A stretch of 64,000 nt of DNA from Acanthochromis polyacanthus. Taxonomy: Eukaryota; Chordata; Actinopteri; Pomacentridae. The stretch is from NCBI RefSeq assembly GCF_021347895.1, contig NC_067115.1, forward strand, positions 11,308,064 to 11,372,063, written 5' to 3'. The notes under the pieces were generated by a model, which saw nothing but the letters and a program-made list of their open reading frames with translations, made no database searches and was not told where the DNA came from. A program made the translations under genes and the position numbers. Below, piece by piece: positions 31,886 through 43,411 of the stretch (positions within the stretch are counted from its first letter, which is position 1; every line of letters begins with the position of its first letter).

Positions 31886-32254
31886 TTTTGGGCAGTGGTT
31901 GAACTGGGAAGGTGTTGAGAAGAGGAAGATGAGCTGGAGGGACCTGTGGAGTATGGAAGAAAGCCATATTATGTCCAATAGGGGCAACATATAATGTGCT
32001 GCCAACCCCCCAGAACCTAAGACTCTGGGTAGATGGCGACCAATCGTGCCTGCTGTGCTCAGGTAGTACAAGCTTACACCTTATTTTGTCTAGAATTGGC
32101 TTATCCCAAGGCCGGTATACATGACGGCATAATCAGGTGTTGAGAAGCTTAGCTGCAGGATTTGAAGAGAGGAGAAAGCAAATGAATTCTGGAGGTTCTA
32201 GTAAGGAGAGGTTAGTGGTGAAATTTGTTTGAGAAAGGGAGAAGGATAGAGGCC

Positions 32255-32290
<36 letters not shown>

Positions 32291-33030
32291 GCAATCAAGC
32301 AATTAAAAATTATTTGTAGAGCACTTTACAACAACATAAAAGAAGACCAAAGTGCTTTCCATCAGCATGATAAAACAAAACAATACAATTTGGTTACTAT
32401 AAAACCATGACATCATTAAAACCATAAAACCAAAATGCAGCACGGGAAGGTGGCAGGGGCGTGGCCATCTGGGAGGGGCTTGTGATTGTGAAATGCAGGT
32501 AGATTTAGGAGGGAAGCTTGTTGTTCCCCAAGAAATACTGTGTACCAATCTGAGGCCAGACATTGTTTTGTGATCTGTGAATGAAAAGACAGTGTATATT
32601 CACCGAGTTAACAGTCCCGTGGGAAAATTCAGTGGAGGCAGCTTATGAGAGGAAGAAAGCTAGATATGCAGACTTAAAGACAGAAGATGAGCTTTGTTGC
32701 AGGGTCAGCTGTTTCACTTTTGAGAGAGCTGGGAGTGCAGGGGCAGAGTCTGAGGAAGATTGTGAGGGATAAGGCAGATGAGGCTGCTCGATCTAGTCAG
32801 TGAATAGGATTAGGAGAAATAATAATAATAGTTGGAGATTTAAATAGAGGTGGTGAGGGATGGATTCAGAGGACAGGACACCTTCACTCTGCTTCCCCCA
32901 CCTTCTTTTCCCTCTCCCAATGGGGAGAGATCCAGGAAGAGGAAGTGTAGATAAGGTGGGGGTGTGGCCTGTTAGAGCCTCTCTGGGACCATGCAGCCAT
33001 CTCAGGTAAGTCTGTGGTGTAAGGTAGTGG
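31886..33030 (+). pseudogene. LINE with restriction-like endonuclease (R2/HERO-like), C-terminal relic
   Basis: This is the end of the single ORF of a non-LTR retrotransposon of the kind that nicks DNA with a restriction-like endonuclease rather than an APE-type one. In order on the plus strand: WRDLWSMEES; LPTPQNLRLWVDGDQSCLLC with a Cys-x2-Cys...His zinc knuckle (about 31999-32075); a GRYT..RHNQVL motif (about 32107-32140); then, after an inserted LINE tail, DCEMQVDLGGKLVVPQEIL, the RPD catalytic motif (about 32553-32561), and ELTVPWENSVEAAYERKKAR (from 32605). The RPD and ELTVPWE pair is the PD-(D/E)xK active-site arrangement of these enzymes. Several frameshifts and stops are present, for example the TGA after RPDIVL. 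The reverse transcriptase domain is absent. The clade name is inferred from motif wording. The downstream end is approximate. Confidence 0.75.
32256..32440 (-). mobile_element. L2-like LINE 3' tail nested in the endonuclease LINE
   Basis: On the minus strand the sequence reads AAGCACTTTGGTC...AAGTGCTCTACAAATA and ends in (TTGA)n, seen on the plus strand as eight or more AATC units at about 32257-32298. It splits the endonuclease-domain relic between the RHN and RPD motifs. The far boundary near 32440 is estimated from where the host LINE reading resumes. Confidence 0.7.
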
Positions 33031-33040
33031 TGGTGTCTTT

Positions 33041-33776
33041 GGCTGAATCCCAAACCGCCCCCTACACACTATCCCTACACACTACCCCTCTGTTTGCGCG
33101 TTCCCGCGGAGGGTCCTCCATATTAAGGGCCGTCCCAAACCGCGTAGTGTGGAGGGGGAGTGGACTGTTCAGCCCTTAAATAGCGAGTCTGCATCGATGC
33201 TCACTCTGGACAACTTTTTCAGGAAGTGCAATGTCGAAATGGAGGAGGAAACAACATATCGATGTAAGTTCCACATGCGTCCATTATTTCTCCCACGCCT
33301 TTTTCACACTGACAGAACATCACAAAAAGAGTGGTGAAAAAAGATAAAACAAAAGAAACAAATCTTCTTCTCTGCTGACGTTTGATTTAATTGTGCACCC
33401 CCTGACACCTTAAAATTTGAACACAACTGACAGAATTCATTTATTCATTCATTTGTTGGATTTGAAATGCCAGATAATAGGATTGGAAAACATGTGGGAT
33501 GACTTCAAATTATTTGAAGCAGAATGTAGCCCCTACATCATTGCCTGCAACCTGTGCCACAGCGCTACAGCCATGCACAGTCGGTGTCTTTGTGTTACCA
33601 TGCCGATGATGTCTTCCGTTTTCCAGTGAGGCGATAGGGTGTCCCATTTCTGACGATCGTATTTATACCCTCCCCCTTCAATAATAGGTGCCCTCCACAG
33701 CTGCGAGTGTGACTTCTTTTGGAATGACACTCGGTAGTGTAGGGGGAGTGTGTAGGGGGTGGTTTGGGATTCAGCC
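33041..33776. mobile_element. 736-bp DNA transposon with 30-bp inverted repeats
   Basis: The left end GGCTGAATCCCAAACCGCCC... and the right end ...GGTTTGGGATTCAGCC are inverted repeats over about 30 bp with one mismatch, and both continue into CTACACACT-type subterminal repeats. TTT flanks both ends (33038-33040 and 33777-33779), consistent with a 3-bp target duplication as in PIF/Harbinger elements. The superfamily is not certain. Inside, ATG GAG GAG GAA ACA ACA TAT (33240) runs into a GTAAGT donor, which may be the remaining first exon of a lost gene. A further copy of the terminal motif (CCCAAACCGCGTAGTGTGG) lies near 33134. Confidence 0.75.
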
Positions 33777-36700
33777 TTTGTCTTTTTGTTTGTTTTTTCT
33801 TGTTAGGTAGCATTAGCAATTAGCAGTTAGGAATTGGTACTTGCATCTTAGATAAAGTCTGCTTGTATAGTCTCTGTCTGTGGTGAGCTTGGTTGAAGTA
33901 GTGAAGTATTTTAGCAGTTAGTGTGTACCACTAGCTGGCTTGTATAGGTTCTTTGTCAGTGGCAAGTATGCTTTGGACATGGTTGTAGTCTTGCAGTTAG
34001 CATTAGCATTTAGAAGGGTTTGGAGAGTTTACAAGTATCATTTCTTTGTCACTTTTTAACAGTTGGCACGAGACATTCAGCATCTTGCACTAGCTAGCTG
34101 GTAGCATTTGCACTGGTCATTACCTGGAGTGTCTCCTAAACAGGCCTGGGTCAGTTGAACATGGCAGTGCTGTTTGGATTGTGTAGGAGCAGTGTCAACT
34201 GGCACTAGGAGGCCTATGTTTTCAAAAATACAGTTTGATTTCATAAATTAACAGAAACTTTCCAAATGAGCTGTGCTGTTTGTTCAGTTTGAAATCTAGG
34301 AGCAGACCTTCCATCAATAAAGCTTTTATCCATTCAGGGGCAGCCAGGGTTTGTGCAGTTGTGGAAGGATGTAGCAGTTTTTTGGCTTCCTGTTGAAGGG
34401 CATCACCTAATCACCTGTCGTGACACTTTACTGTTGTACCAAATTAAGTGTCCAATTCAGGGAGGCGGTGTGGCCCCTCACATCCAGACATGCCTCTTAA
34501 ATAAAACTCCAAGAAGTCACTGTTTCAAATTCTCATGGCCACTGAAGAATATTAACATACTGTTTAATATCTGTTAGCGTTAGAAGTTGATTTACATTCT
34601 TAATTAAATCATTTGATCTTCTCCAGGTCATTTGTTATTTCTACAAGCGCCATAATGCCCTATGCACACAAAATGTTCGAGTTTTGTTTACTCTAAAATT
34701 AATACATGCACACCATCCATCTCATTATCACAGAAAGTTAAGTGAAAATCCTTTTTAATGTCATAAATTATCAGCTCCATGTAGCCTTCAGCTCAGTATT
34801 TTTAGAAGATGATGATGCAAATTGCTTCGTTTCCATATCATATTGGTATGACCTGCACTTACGTGGCCTGAAATATGTGCACCCAATACTTGAAAGCTCG
34901 GAATATTCAAAACACTTGATACATACAGGCCTGACTACACCGAGGGAATAGAACTTTCAAACCTCCCGGAACTGATCTCTGTGTCTGTGGAAAGCTAAGA
35001 CACATCTGCATAAGTCAATGGGCCAATTTTTCCTTTGTCTTACAATTACTTAGAAGGGTCAAATCATGTATGATAAAACTAATATGGAGGTCATTGCATA
35101 CATTTTCTTACATCAACTTGTGGTGGGTGGATTGAATTACCACCACCAACAAGCCAAGGCCTTTTCTGCTTGACAGAAACTAATTTACCTTCGCATGAAA
35201 AGCATGAGAATTTTTTTATTTTTACAGTCGAACACTACGAATGGTGATGACAGCCCCAACCACATTAACAAATCAACTTTTGCTTTGCCAGTGGAAGTAA
35301 CCTCTTGTACTGATTGTGTATTGGCTTGTTTGGTTATGTATGTATGATGGATTTGGTTATGCGGTCTTATACGGATATTATGCCAATATGATTTTTTTTC
35401 TATGCAGTATGCTGAATAAGGTAAGATATTGATTTGCATGAAAAGTACATAGCTCCATCCATCAGTTCTAGAGGCTGTCTGTGTGATTGGATGGGTGTTT
35501 TCAGAGATAGAAGTATTGATTTAATATCTCAGCATTCATACCTTGAGGTTCTCGCAAAGATTGGCAGGCTCAATTTCATTTTAATTATACCTTTAGGTGC
35601 TGCTGTCTATATTTAATTGCAAAACATCTGAAATATTACATGCCGCAATTTGATCTGAACAAAGTAGGTTCTATATTTGGTACGTTCCTTTCCTATCCTA
35701 AAGGTGTAGGAGGTACTGTCCAACTTTTTCCAAGTCGCCAAAATAACCATTAACAATACACTATGGGTTTACATGCATTAATCAGTTAACCCCTTCAACT
35801 CCAAAGGTCTCTCTTTTGGGACAAAGATGGATATGTTAAAAAACATTTTTTTTTTTTTTTTTTTAAAGATTGCTGGTCATGGCACACGTACTGAAGAGGC
35901 TGCCTTTGTTCTGTTTCATTTCTGTTGCATCAAGTTTGATGTAGATGCAGTTGATTTTTTTTGAGTAATAGCATTAGTGTCACTGATTCATTGCTGTAAG
36001 GCTGGTATTTACATATAATTTATGACTTAATTAGGTGTAAGTCAAAATCAATTGGTGATGGTGACACAAAGACTCATTGTATTTCAAAATTGTCCCATAA
36101 GTCTTTTATACAGGGCCTAAGGTTGTTAATTTTTCACACAGTGCTGCTAGAGATGGAGGCACTCCTGCTGTCTCCAAAAACTGAAGAAGATTGGAAGTAA
36201 GTCTGGGTAGACAGAAGAAGCCACAGAAAGAGATGGAAAGAGGAAATCAGACCATGAGTGGAACGTGAGTAACATGGAGGTGGGTAAAAGCTTTGTTTTT
36301 TTTTCTTTTAAAGCTTTTTCTAACGTGTATATGTTGATTATAAAGAAAACGTCCCACCACCAGCGAACACATTAACCAGCATCTTGTGTACAGGCTTTAA
36401 CTAGAACATAAACAGGCTCTTTTAAATATCTGGAAGCCATCTTAGAGGTCAAAAGTAGCACAGGAAATGATCATGTCCTGTGAATCCTGTGACGTTGCTG
36501 TACTCGCATCCTTAATTCTGCACTGCATTGTGGAGATCTGCCTGAATAGAGAGGCAGAGAGGGAGAGATTAAAGCGAAAATGTTGAGAGATACAAACAGC
36601 ATTAAGCCACATTAAAGAAAATTAGGGCAAGCAATCAAGCACCGGTTGTCATGGAAACAACAAGCCTAAACTGTTATTAAGTGGAGCCGGGTGGCTAGCC

Positions 36701-39269
36701 AAGACTAAGATTCCACAGTGAGAATAAGCGAAATGTTATCTACCTACCACCCTCTCCCTTCCCCTCCTCCCCGCCCCTCAGCTTTCTGTCTGTAATTCGG
36801 GATCTACATCCCAGATAATCTTTGTCCTCTAAATGTATTTATACTTGTTCTGCTTATTTATGGCAACACGGACTGTGGAACAAAAAACAAATCTTTTCAT
36901 GTGGTTTGTATTGAGCAACGCTTAATAGTATTATGTGTCATTTCAAGTGTGGCGCTGGGGCCAGTTAAGTGTTGGAGGATTTTCCATCATTTTAAAAATT
37001 TAACACTTTTTCTCCATAGTGATTTTTTTTTCCTTTTACCAAACTGCCCCCGAAGGTCCTCGTTATGAGAGGCAATCCTTTATATTGTGTGAATGTGGGC
37101 CCCACTGGTATGCCAGGAATTGCCCCACTTCCTCCAAAGCCAAACTAAAAAGAAGGTGAGATGCTTTTCAGCTCTTCTGGTTGGGCTCTTCAAAGGCATG
37201 CGGGCTGCAATGTGGGCTTAAATATGCACGTTAAACCAGAGAGCATCACTAGTCGAGTCACTAGCTCAGAGATAGAGAGAGAGAATAAGGGAACGTAAGG
37301 ACACTGGTATGAGTAGTTGTATAATCTGAAAGAAAAAAAAAACAATCATTTCCAACTGAGCATTCATGAACCTATTATACAGCACATTTTACACTCATTA
37401 TACAGTGTGAGCAATGATATGCTTAGATGTTGAATGCAATACAGTTTTTTTGTTTAAGAAACACAGATTTTTTTTTAGTGTCCAAAATGATTTCTTGCAT
37501 GATTTGTTTAAAAATGAATGTGCATTTACTTCTCTTATTTGTTCATCTAGAACAATGACATCATAAGACATATCTGTAGCATACTTTGGCAGAATTCTGA
37601 TGCTTCACAGTGCACAAAAAACACATTTCAAAGAGATAATAAAACACAATTACAAACTAAATGACTATTTAAACTAACAACAATGAAAAAAGTAAACATA
37701 AATACAATCCGGTAATTGCTCTGGAAAATGTTGCAGTTGTAAGACTTTGTAATGCAGAAGCTCTGAAGCGAATTAATCATTTTTTTTATTTTAGCAAAAC
37801 AACAATCAATTCTGTTGTGTCTTAATGATAGTTAAGTCTGTGACCTGAATTTGTCAGGAAAAATTAACAAATACCAAAAACAAAGCATTTTTTATATCAG
37901 CCTGAATAAAACTGTCCACCTTTGGACAGCTTTAATAGTTTTCTAATTCAGAAAAGTAAGAAATAGTTTTTTTCCTCTGAATGTTAGCCATGTTGCACCA
38001 ATAGTAATTTTTGTGTTGATTGGAAGTAAAACAATGGCCTTGGAGGACAGTTATTTTTCTCTCAAAATATTTAATTATTGGCTACAAGAGAGCAGTAAGA
38101 GTAAGAAATTAATTTAAAAACGACTACAATCTCTTAATCAAATATACTGCTGCTACTACTGTTACTGCAATGATTCCATTTTGCTGCGTGCTTTAGTTAT
38201 ACTGTTTAAGAATGTTTTCTACAACAGGAAGCTGTATCGAAAACTCTCTTTTAAGACACTGGATGCATAATATATTGAAGACTTGATCTAAACTAAGAAC
38301 AAACTCATCAGTCTCCAAATAGCCAAATTTTCTAGTTTATGTAAGAGTTCCTTAATCACTGGAGAGTCTTTCTGTGTGTGATGATAATCAAACTACTTCT
38401 TAACAACAGTAAGGTAAACATATCCTGACAGCTGTGATGAAATTCAGGACTGAACGTGAAGGCAGATGCTATATATATTAAAAAAAGATTTAAGCAGCTG
38501 GTTATGAACGATGATCCTGTACGTGACGGCTTACTTGTCAGAAGTGAAGGAAAGTACACAAGTCTGACTTGGCATCAGCTCTAACTGATCCTGTCTGCGT
38601 GTTGAGAATCAGTTGCATTTATAAGTAGTAAGTAGCTACTGTTTCTGGTGCTGCTGTTCCACATTAGTAAATGTGTGCAACTCTCTTGCTTTGGAGACAG
38701 TCAAATGGATCTAGCTGCTGTTTGATGCCGCAGGTATTTTATAAAGTCAGAGGAAAGACCCCTATGAACAGCCTAAAGCAGCAATCTAACCTGTACTTCC
38801 TGTTAATGTTTCGTCCAAACTCGGATTGCATTTATTATTGGTGAATGTTATTAATCTCAGCTGTTTCAGACTCCATCATAATGACAGACAAGTCTTATTT
38901 TTATGGACATTTCCGTTTGTGATGAATGAGAAATAGGTTTATTCTGGCCACAAACTGTGTCTTTTGCTCTATTTTTGGACCAATCTTGTTGCCGGAATGT
39001 AGATAAAGGTCTTTTTCAAATTGCTATATCCAAGTCAAAACATGTTGCTTGCACATGTGCATCTGTTAATGTGAGGCATGCAGTTTAGACTTGTTGAACA
39101 TGATGGGGGAAATGTGACATACTCAGTATACCTTTATAGCTTTGACAGAGAAGTGACCAGAGTGCTCATTCAAACATGAAGTTCTGTTCAGTTGCTGTTG
39201 AAATTACAAAAAGGAGTGCCTGTCTGAAAAGGGCTGTACTGTACACTGTGAGCTTAACATTAAACTGTT
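33777..39269. other. 5.5 kb of noncoding DNA
   Basis: No gene. The part 33800-34110 is rich in TTAGCA/GCAGTTAG words and may be a decayed repeat that I cannot name. A T-run lies at about 35848-35866. Stretches at 34740-34960 and 36600-36850 look unusually undecayed. From 37300 to 39270 it is plain AT-rich DNA. Confidence 0.5.
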
Positions 39270-40130
39270 ACAGTGCCAGTGCAGACACTCATACGCAGGC
39301 AATGAAGACAAAACAGTAAGGTAAATTTTACAATGACTTATTAACACAACAGTTCAGTGTACAGGTTTTGCTGGACCGAGGAGCAGAGCCGGCAAAAGAC
39401 TAGAGATCCACCAAAAGGTTTGGCAGGTCAGAACAGATAAACCAGACTACAGTCAAAAACGGATGTATTTACAAAACTAATCTAAACCAAGTAATACAAT
39501 GTCAGGAGTGTTAAACAGAGATAAGCTATGGCTGCTAGACAGACTGAACATCAAAACGGTGTAACTGGAATGCACTAGGAATACTTACGAATGATACATA
39601 AAACCACAGGTTACAAATGCCGACAACAGCTACAGATGCTAGAACTTATACTTACACGCCGATGGGGATACTAATGCCAAACTGCAGAGCATAACCTAGA
39701 AAGCACTAAACAACAACTATACTAGAACCGGGTACAGGGATTGAGCAGAGAACTTAGTTGAAGACAGACTGGGGGAAAGCGGAGGTGGTATGCAGCTGGA
39801 ATGGTGACGGGAGCTGGACAGCTGTTGCAGCTGGAGAGGGAACAGATGAGTAGGGATTCCGGTGGCACAGAAGGAGGATCCAGGTGAGTGGTTGCAGGCA
39901 GGTGGAGATCCAACAGTAAGGGACAGAAGAATAGCTGTTAGCAAAGGCAGAGTTTCTAGAGAGTGAGACAAAACTGTGATCAGAGTACTGACTGAGGTAG
40001 TTTGAGAGTCCGGCAAAGTGGAATGAACTGCGTCTGGCTTATATGGCAGAGGAGAGTAGGTGCAGCTGATCATCTCAACCTCATCTCAATCAAAGAGGAA
40101 AAACTGCCACTAACTGCCATTTGATGTGGA
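39270..40130 (-). mobile_element. Possible solo LTR or LTR fragment, minus strand
   Basis: Read on the minus strand, the segment has a TATA-like box (CATATAAGCC near 40045), then a pyrimidine-rich transcribed-like region with a false open frame of serine, proline and leucine codons, and ends near GTTAATAAGTCATTGTAAA. This layout resembles the promoter and R/U5 part of fish Gypsy-type LTRs. I could not find matching TG...CA ends, a target duplication or internal retroviral-like genes, so the call is tentative. It could equally be another repeat or a host sequence. Confidence 0.3.
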
Positions 40131-42944
40131 GGACACTATGTAATCCTACTGGCAAAGCTAGAAACTAGTGACCATAGTGCAGCATGTAGAACTCAAAGAC
40201 TGAAAGCATATCCTCAAGAGTTGGTGGCAACCAAAGCAGAGCAAAAGAGGAGATAAAAACTGAATTTATGTTCGTCACATGAACAGAAACACAACTTCAA
40301 ATGAATGCCGATATTGCTGCATATCTATTGGGTGCATGTATGTATGTGTTGGATTTTTTTCTGCCACCCAGATGTAGAAAATGAAACAGTTTATGCAGGT
40401 TTAATGTATGCCATGAAACTTCGATAGAAATAGAGCTGAAATAGAGGAGAATGAGTGTAACCCTTTTCTAGAACTCTCTAGCTGTGCATAGTCCATTTGA
40501 GGCCTTGTATGTATCGGACTTGAGCAGAAAGAGGCAGCAGTTCTGTTTTTTTTTTGTTTTTTTGGGGGGTGGGGGTGGGGGGTGGGGGGGTTCTTTTTTG
40601 TCATTACAGCTTCTGTAGAAGGAATCAAATGCACCATCAGCGGTCACAGTTTAACTAAGCTTTTATTCTCTGCTCCTACCTTGTTATTAGGTCAACAAAC
40701 ACACAATCCCTGCACACTCGTCATCCATTACACAGAAGTGTCGACACTGCTCATCCAGGAAGTAGCTTTGGCTCCTACAAATTGAATTGGGAACATTAAT
40801 ATTCCACTCGGGCCCTTGTGCGCTCGGGCGGGGCTCTACACGGGGATGTGGAGAGAGCTGTATAATGTTCTGTCAGCATATGCGCTGGGCCCCGTCCATC
40901 TGTGTGATGGGGCCCCACAGCAGCGCTAATTTCCCTCTCCCCCCTCCGCTTGCACTGCCCTGGAAACCAGTACAGTCGAGGGCCCCCGCTGGGAAAGAGC
41001 AGTAGAAGAAGGAAGAGCAGTCCCTGTGCAGTGCTTGTGTCTGAAATCCGTGCAAGTGCATTCGGCGTATTTCTGAACCGCATTTGTGTTCATGTGCCAG
41101 CACGTGTTTATGTCTGTATTACACGAGCATACACATGCAAATCCTGCCCTTTCATGACCACACAAGTTCACCAGCATGTATTACAGCACCCAGGCTGCCA
41201 TATTGTTGCAGAGGTCACCTGTCTGCAATCTGGGGACTCTTCTGTCATTCTTTTTCCTCCCTTTCCCGTTACCTTATTAGCTGTTTCCCTAGAGGCACCT
41301 TATCCTTACTGCCATCTGCTGGCACGGCATGCATACTGATTAATTAACAAACATGGCTAAAAACAGGCTGGGCACTCATTAAAACACTCATTATGTAGGA
41401 CATCCGGGTGGCTGAGTGTCAGAAGTGTGTCGCTGGATTCCTTGACTTTTTTTCCCCCCGCTTTCATCAGGTTCATGAAACTCTTGGTTTCGCTTCCCTC
41501 ACTTTCTGACCTCGTCCTGTGATAAAATCGGGAGTGCAGCTGGAAAAAGGGGGAGCCTTGGGAGTAGTGGGGAAGGAGAAGAAAAACAGGGTAAGGTTAG
41601 GGGGTTGAGTGGAGAGATGAGACTCAAGGAAAGGTGGAAGAGATTCAGCCAGTATCGGGCAGATTGTGAAACGCAGTGATGTCAGGTCCGACAGAAGTAC
41701 AAGACAATTAAGAGTGAGTTATGACCCTCAAGGGTTTTATTGGCTTTGGGGTTTTTTATGGACATTGTGATAGTTGGAAATTGGTTGAACCTCCAATCGG
41801 ATCTTCGCATTAATGGATTGCTGGGAGAACATGTCTCTGTTGCATGCGTTTTAGAAGAAATTGTGCATGTGTGTGCGCACATTGTTTCAGGGTAACCCCT
41901 CATACCCCCCGATGCTCTGGGAGATTGAGATCAGGGTTAAGTACTCTTCACTATCTTGCGGTCATACACAAACACACATGCACACTCTCATACACACACA
42001 CCGAGAGATAAAGCCCTCTCCTTAATGTAAGATCAGTGGATCAGAGATGAGGAGGAATGGATTAATTGCAACTGATGTGACCTGAAGCCATAAAGGAAGA
42101 AGTGAAATAAGAGAGGGAAAAAAAAGCTGAGTGGAAGTGGGCCTGCCAGCATTATGCCCTTACACACAGATAAACCATTATCATGAAACATCTGTCCACC
42201 CTGTTGACCTCCTCAACTCGGGTCAAATAAGGCCGATTACTCTGTAGTGAGATGGATGGGAAGATACAGATTGATGTTAGCGGGTAAGCGTGTGTTGGTA
42301 ACCCTGTCTGTTTTTTATGTCGCTTAGTGTGATGTGTGTCCTAGGCCAGACGGTTGTGGTGGTATAATCCTGATAGTCACATGTCTGCCACAATAAGGCA
42401 CATACTGTTGGTGAGAGTCGTCAAGCCTATTTTAAACCTTTAGTGCTGCAATATGAAACTGCAGAACGATTTACTGCTTACACTGTATTTGTTGCAAATA
42501 AAAAAGGGAATTTTCATTGATTAGAACTTGATTATGATTATAATGAGAGATCAAAACAAATGAAAAATCTGAATAAAAGTAGAGGGTATCCACTATTTTT
42601 GTTTATCAAAGTACTTTTTGAAATTGTGAAACTGTTTTTTTTTTTACTAATAACCCAGTAGTATTTTTTATAGTTAAAATTAAACCTAACTGACCAGTTA
42701 ACACTCCAAACCTGTTCAAATGTTTGACTGTTTTATTTAACAAAAATAAAAAAAAGACTGCTGCACTATGTTCTCTTTACAAAACTATGACTAAATAGTC
42801 CAAATTTTGAGGCAAGGTTTTAAACATATAGGTAATTGTGTAGCTGCCTGCACATATCTGATTCTGATGAAACTCAATGTTGGACAGATACAACATGTAA
42901 GATATGAGTGGCTGGTAGACGTCACTAAAGCATTGCTGTAAAGC
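40131..42944. other. 2.8 kb of noncoding DNA
   Basis: No gene is supported. Overlapping open frames at 40790-41350 on both strands reflect locally higher GC and match no family. 42120-42290 may be a conserved noncoding element. Small (CA) runs lie near 41965-41999. Confidence 0.5.
40564..40590 (+). other. Strong G-quadruplex motif
   Basis: Four G-runs of 6, 5, 6 and 7 bases are separated by single T residues, preceded by a long T-rich stretch. Tracts with one-base loops form very stable parallel quadruplexes in vitro. A biological role here is unknown. Confidence 0.85.
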
Positions 42945-42986
42945 AATAGAATAGAATCACTTTATTCATCCCCAAAGGGAAATTCA
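42945..42986 (-). mobile_element. Rex1/Babar-like LINE 3' end
   Basis: The minus strand reads GAATTTCCCTTTGGGGATGA then ATAAAGTGATTCTATTCTATT, the usual end of Rex1/Babar-type LINEs of fish (AATTTCCC...GGGGATCAATAAAGT plus short tandem tail). Only the extreme 3' end can be recognised. Confidence 0.65.
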
Positions 42987-43276
42987 GTAAGGCAAGTTAT
43001 TTGTATTTTAGGCTGTTTCTTTAAATATTATTGGTCAAATTAAATGTAACTGCAGATAATAGATGGATATGGAATCAAACCTATCAAAATAAAGACACTG
43101 AGATATTGCAACGTATTTTAACAATGTTATAACCAACGTGGGCGTGCTGAACTTTATTGTGGTTTATTGTTGTGTATGGTTCATCAGAGAAAAAATAAAA
43201 AATTGCACCCGCTTCTTAACTAGATTATCAAAGAAAATCTATCCAATTTAATTTTGATGAGGACAAAAAAAACTTG
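42987..43276. other. Noncoding, no feature seen
   Basis: AT-rich DNA that may contain the rest of the LINE fragment on the minus strand, but nothing in it is recognisable. Confidence 0.4.
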
Positions 43277-43411
43277 TTACCTCTGCCAAGGAGACTGTCG
43301 TGTTTTTGAACCTCTGTGCTGCTTTGTCAACGCGAAGCATCAAAAGCTTGTTAACAGATTGAAATTAAATTTGGTGAAAAGTTGGGTTATGAGCCAAGGA
43401 ACAAATCATTT
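43277..43411. repeat. Decayed interspersed repeat with ACCTCTGCCAAGGAG head
   Basis: The words ACCTCTGCCAAGGAG, AACAGATTGAAATTAAATTT and GAGCCAAGGAACAAATCATT occur in the order that I remember from an old interspersed repeat found in many animals. The sequence between is diverged. Class and borders are unknown to me. Confidence 0.4.

Noticed and set aside
32225..32410. Open frame with a Ser-Ile-Asn-Gln repeat
   Set aside because: Translation of the (AATC)n tail of an L2-like LINE.
39717..40073. 118-codon minus-strand open frame
   Set aside because: Low-complexity Ser/Pro/Leu reading of a pyrimidine-rich segment that is probably LTR-like; no family.
40787..41347. Cluster of overlapping open frames on both strands
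   Set aside because: They reflect locally higher GC content. None has a family resemblance or consistent splice context.
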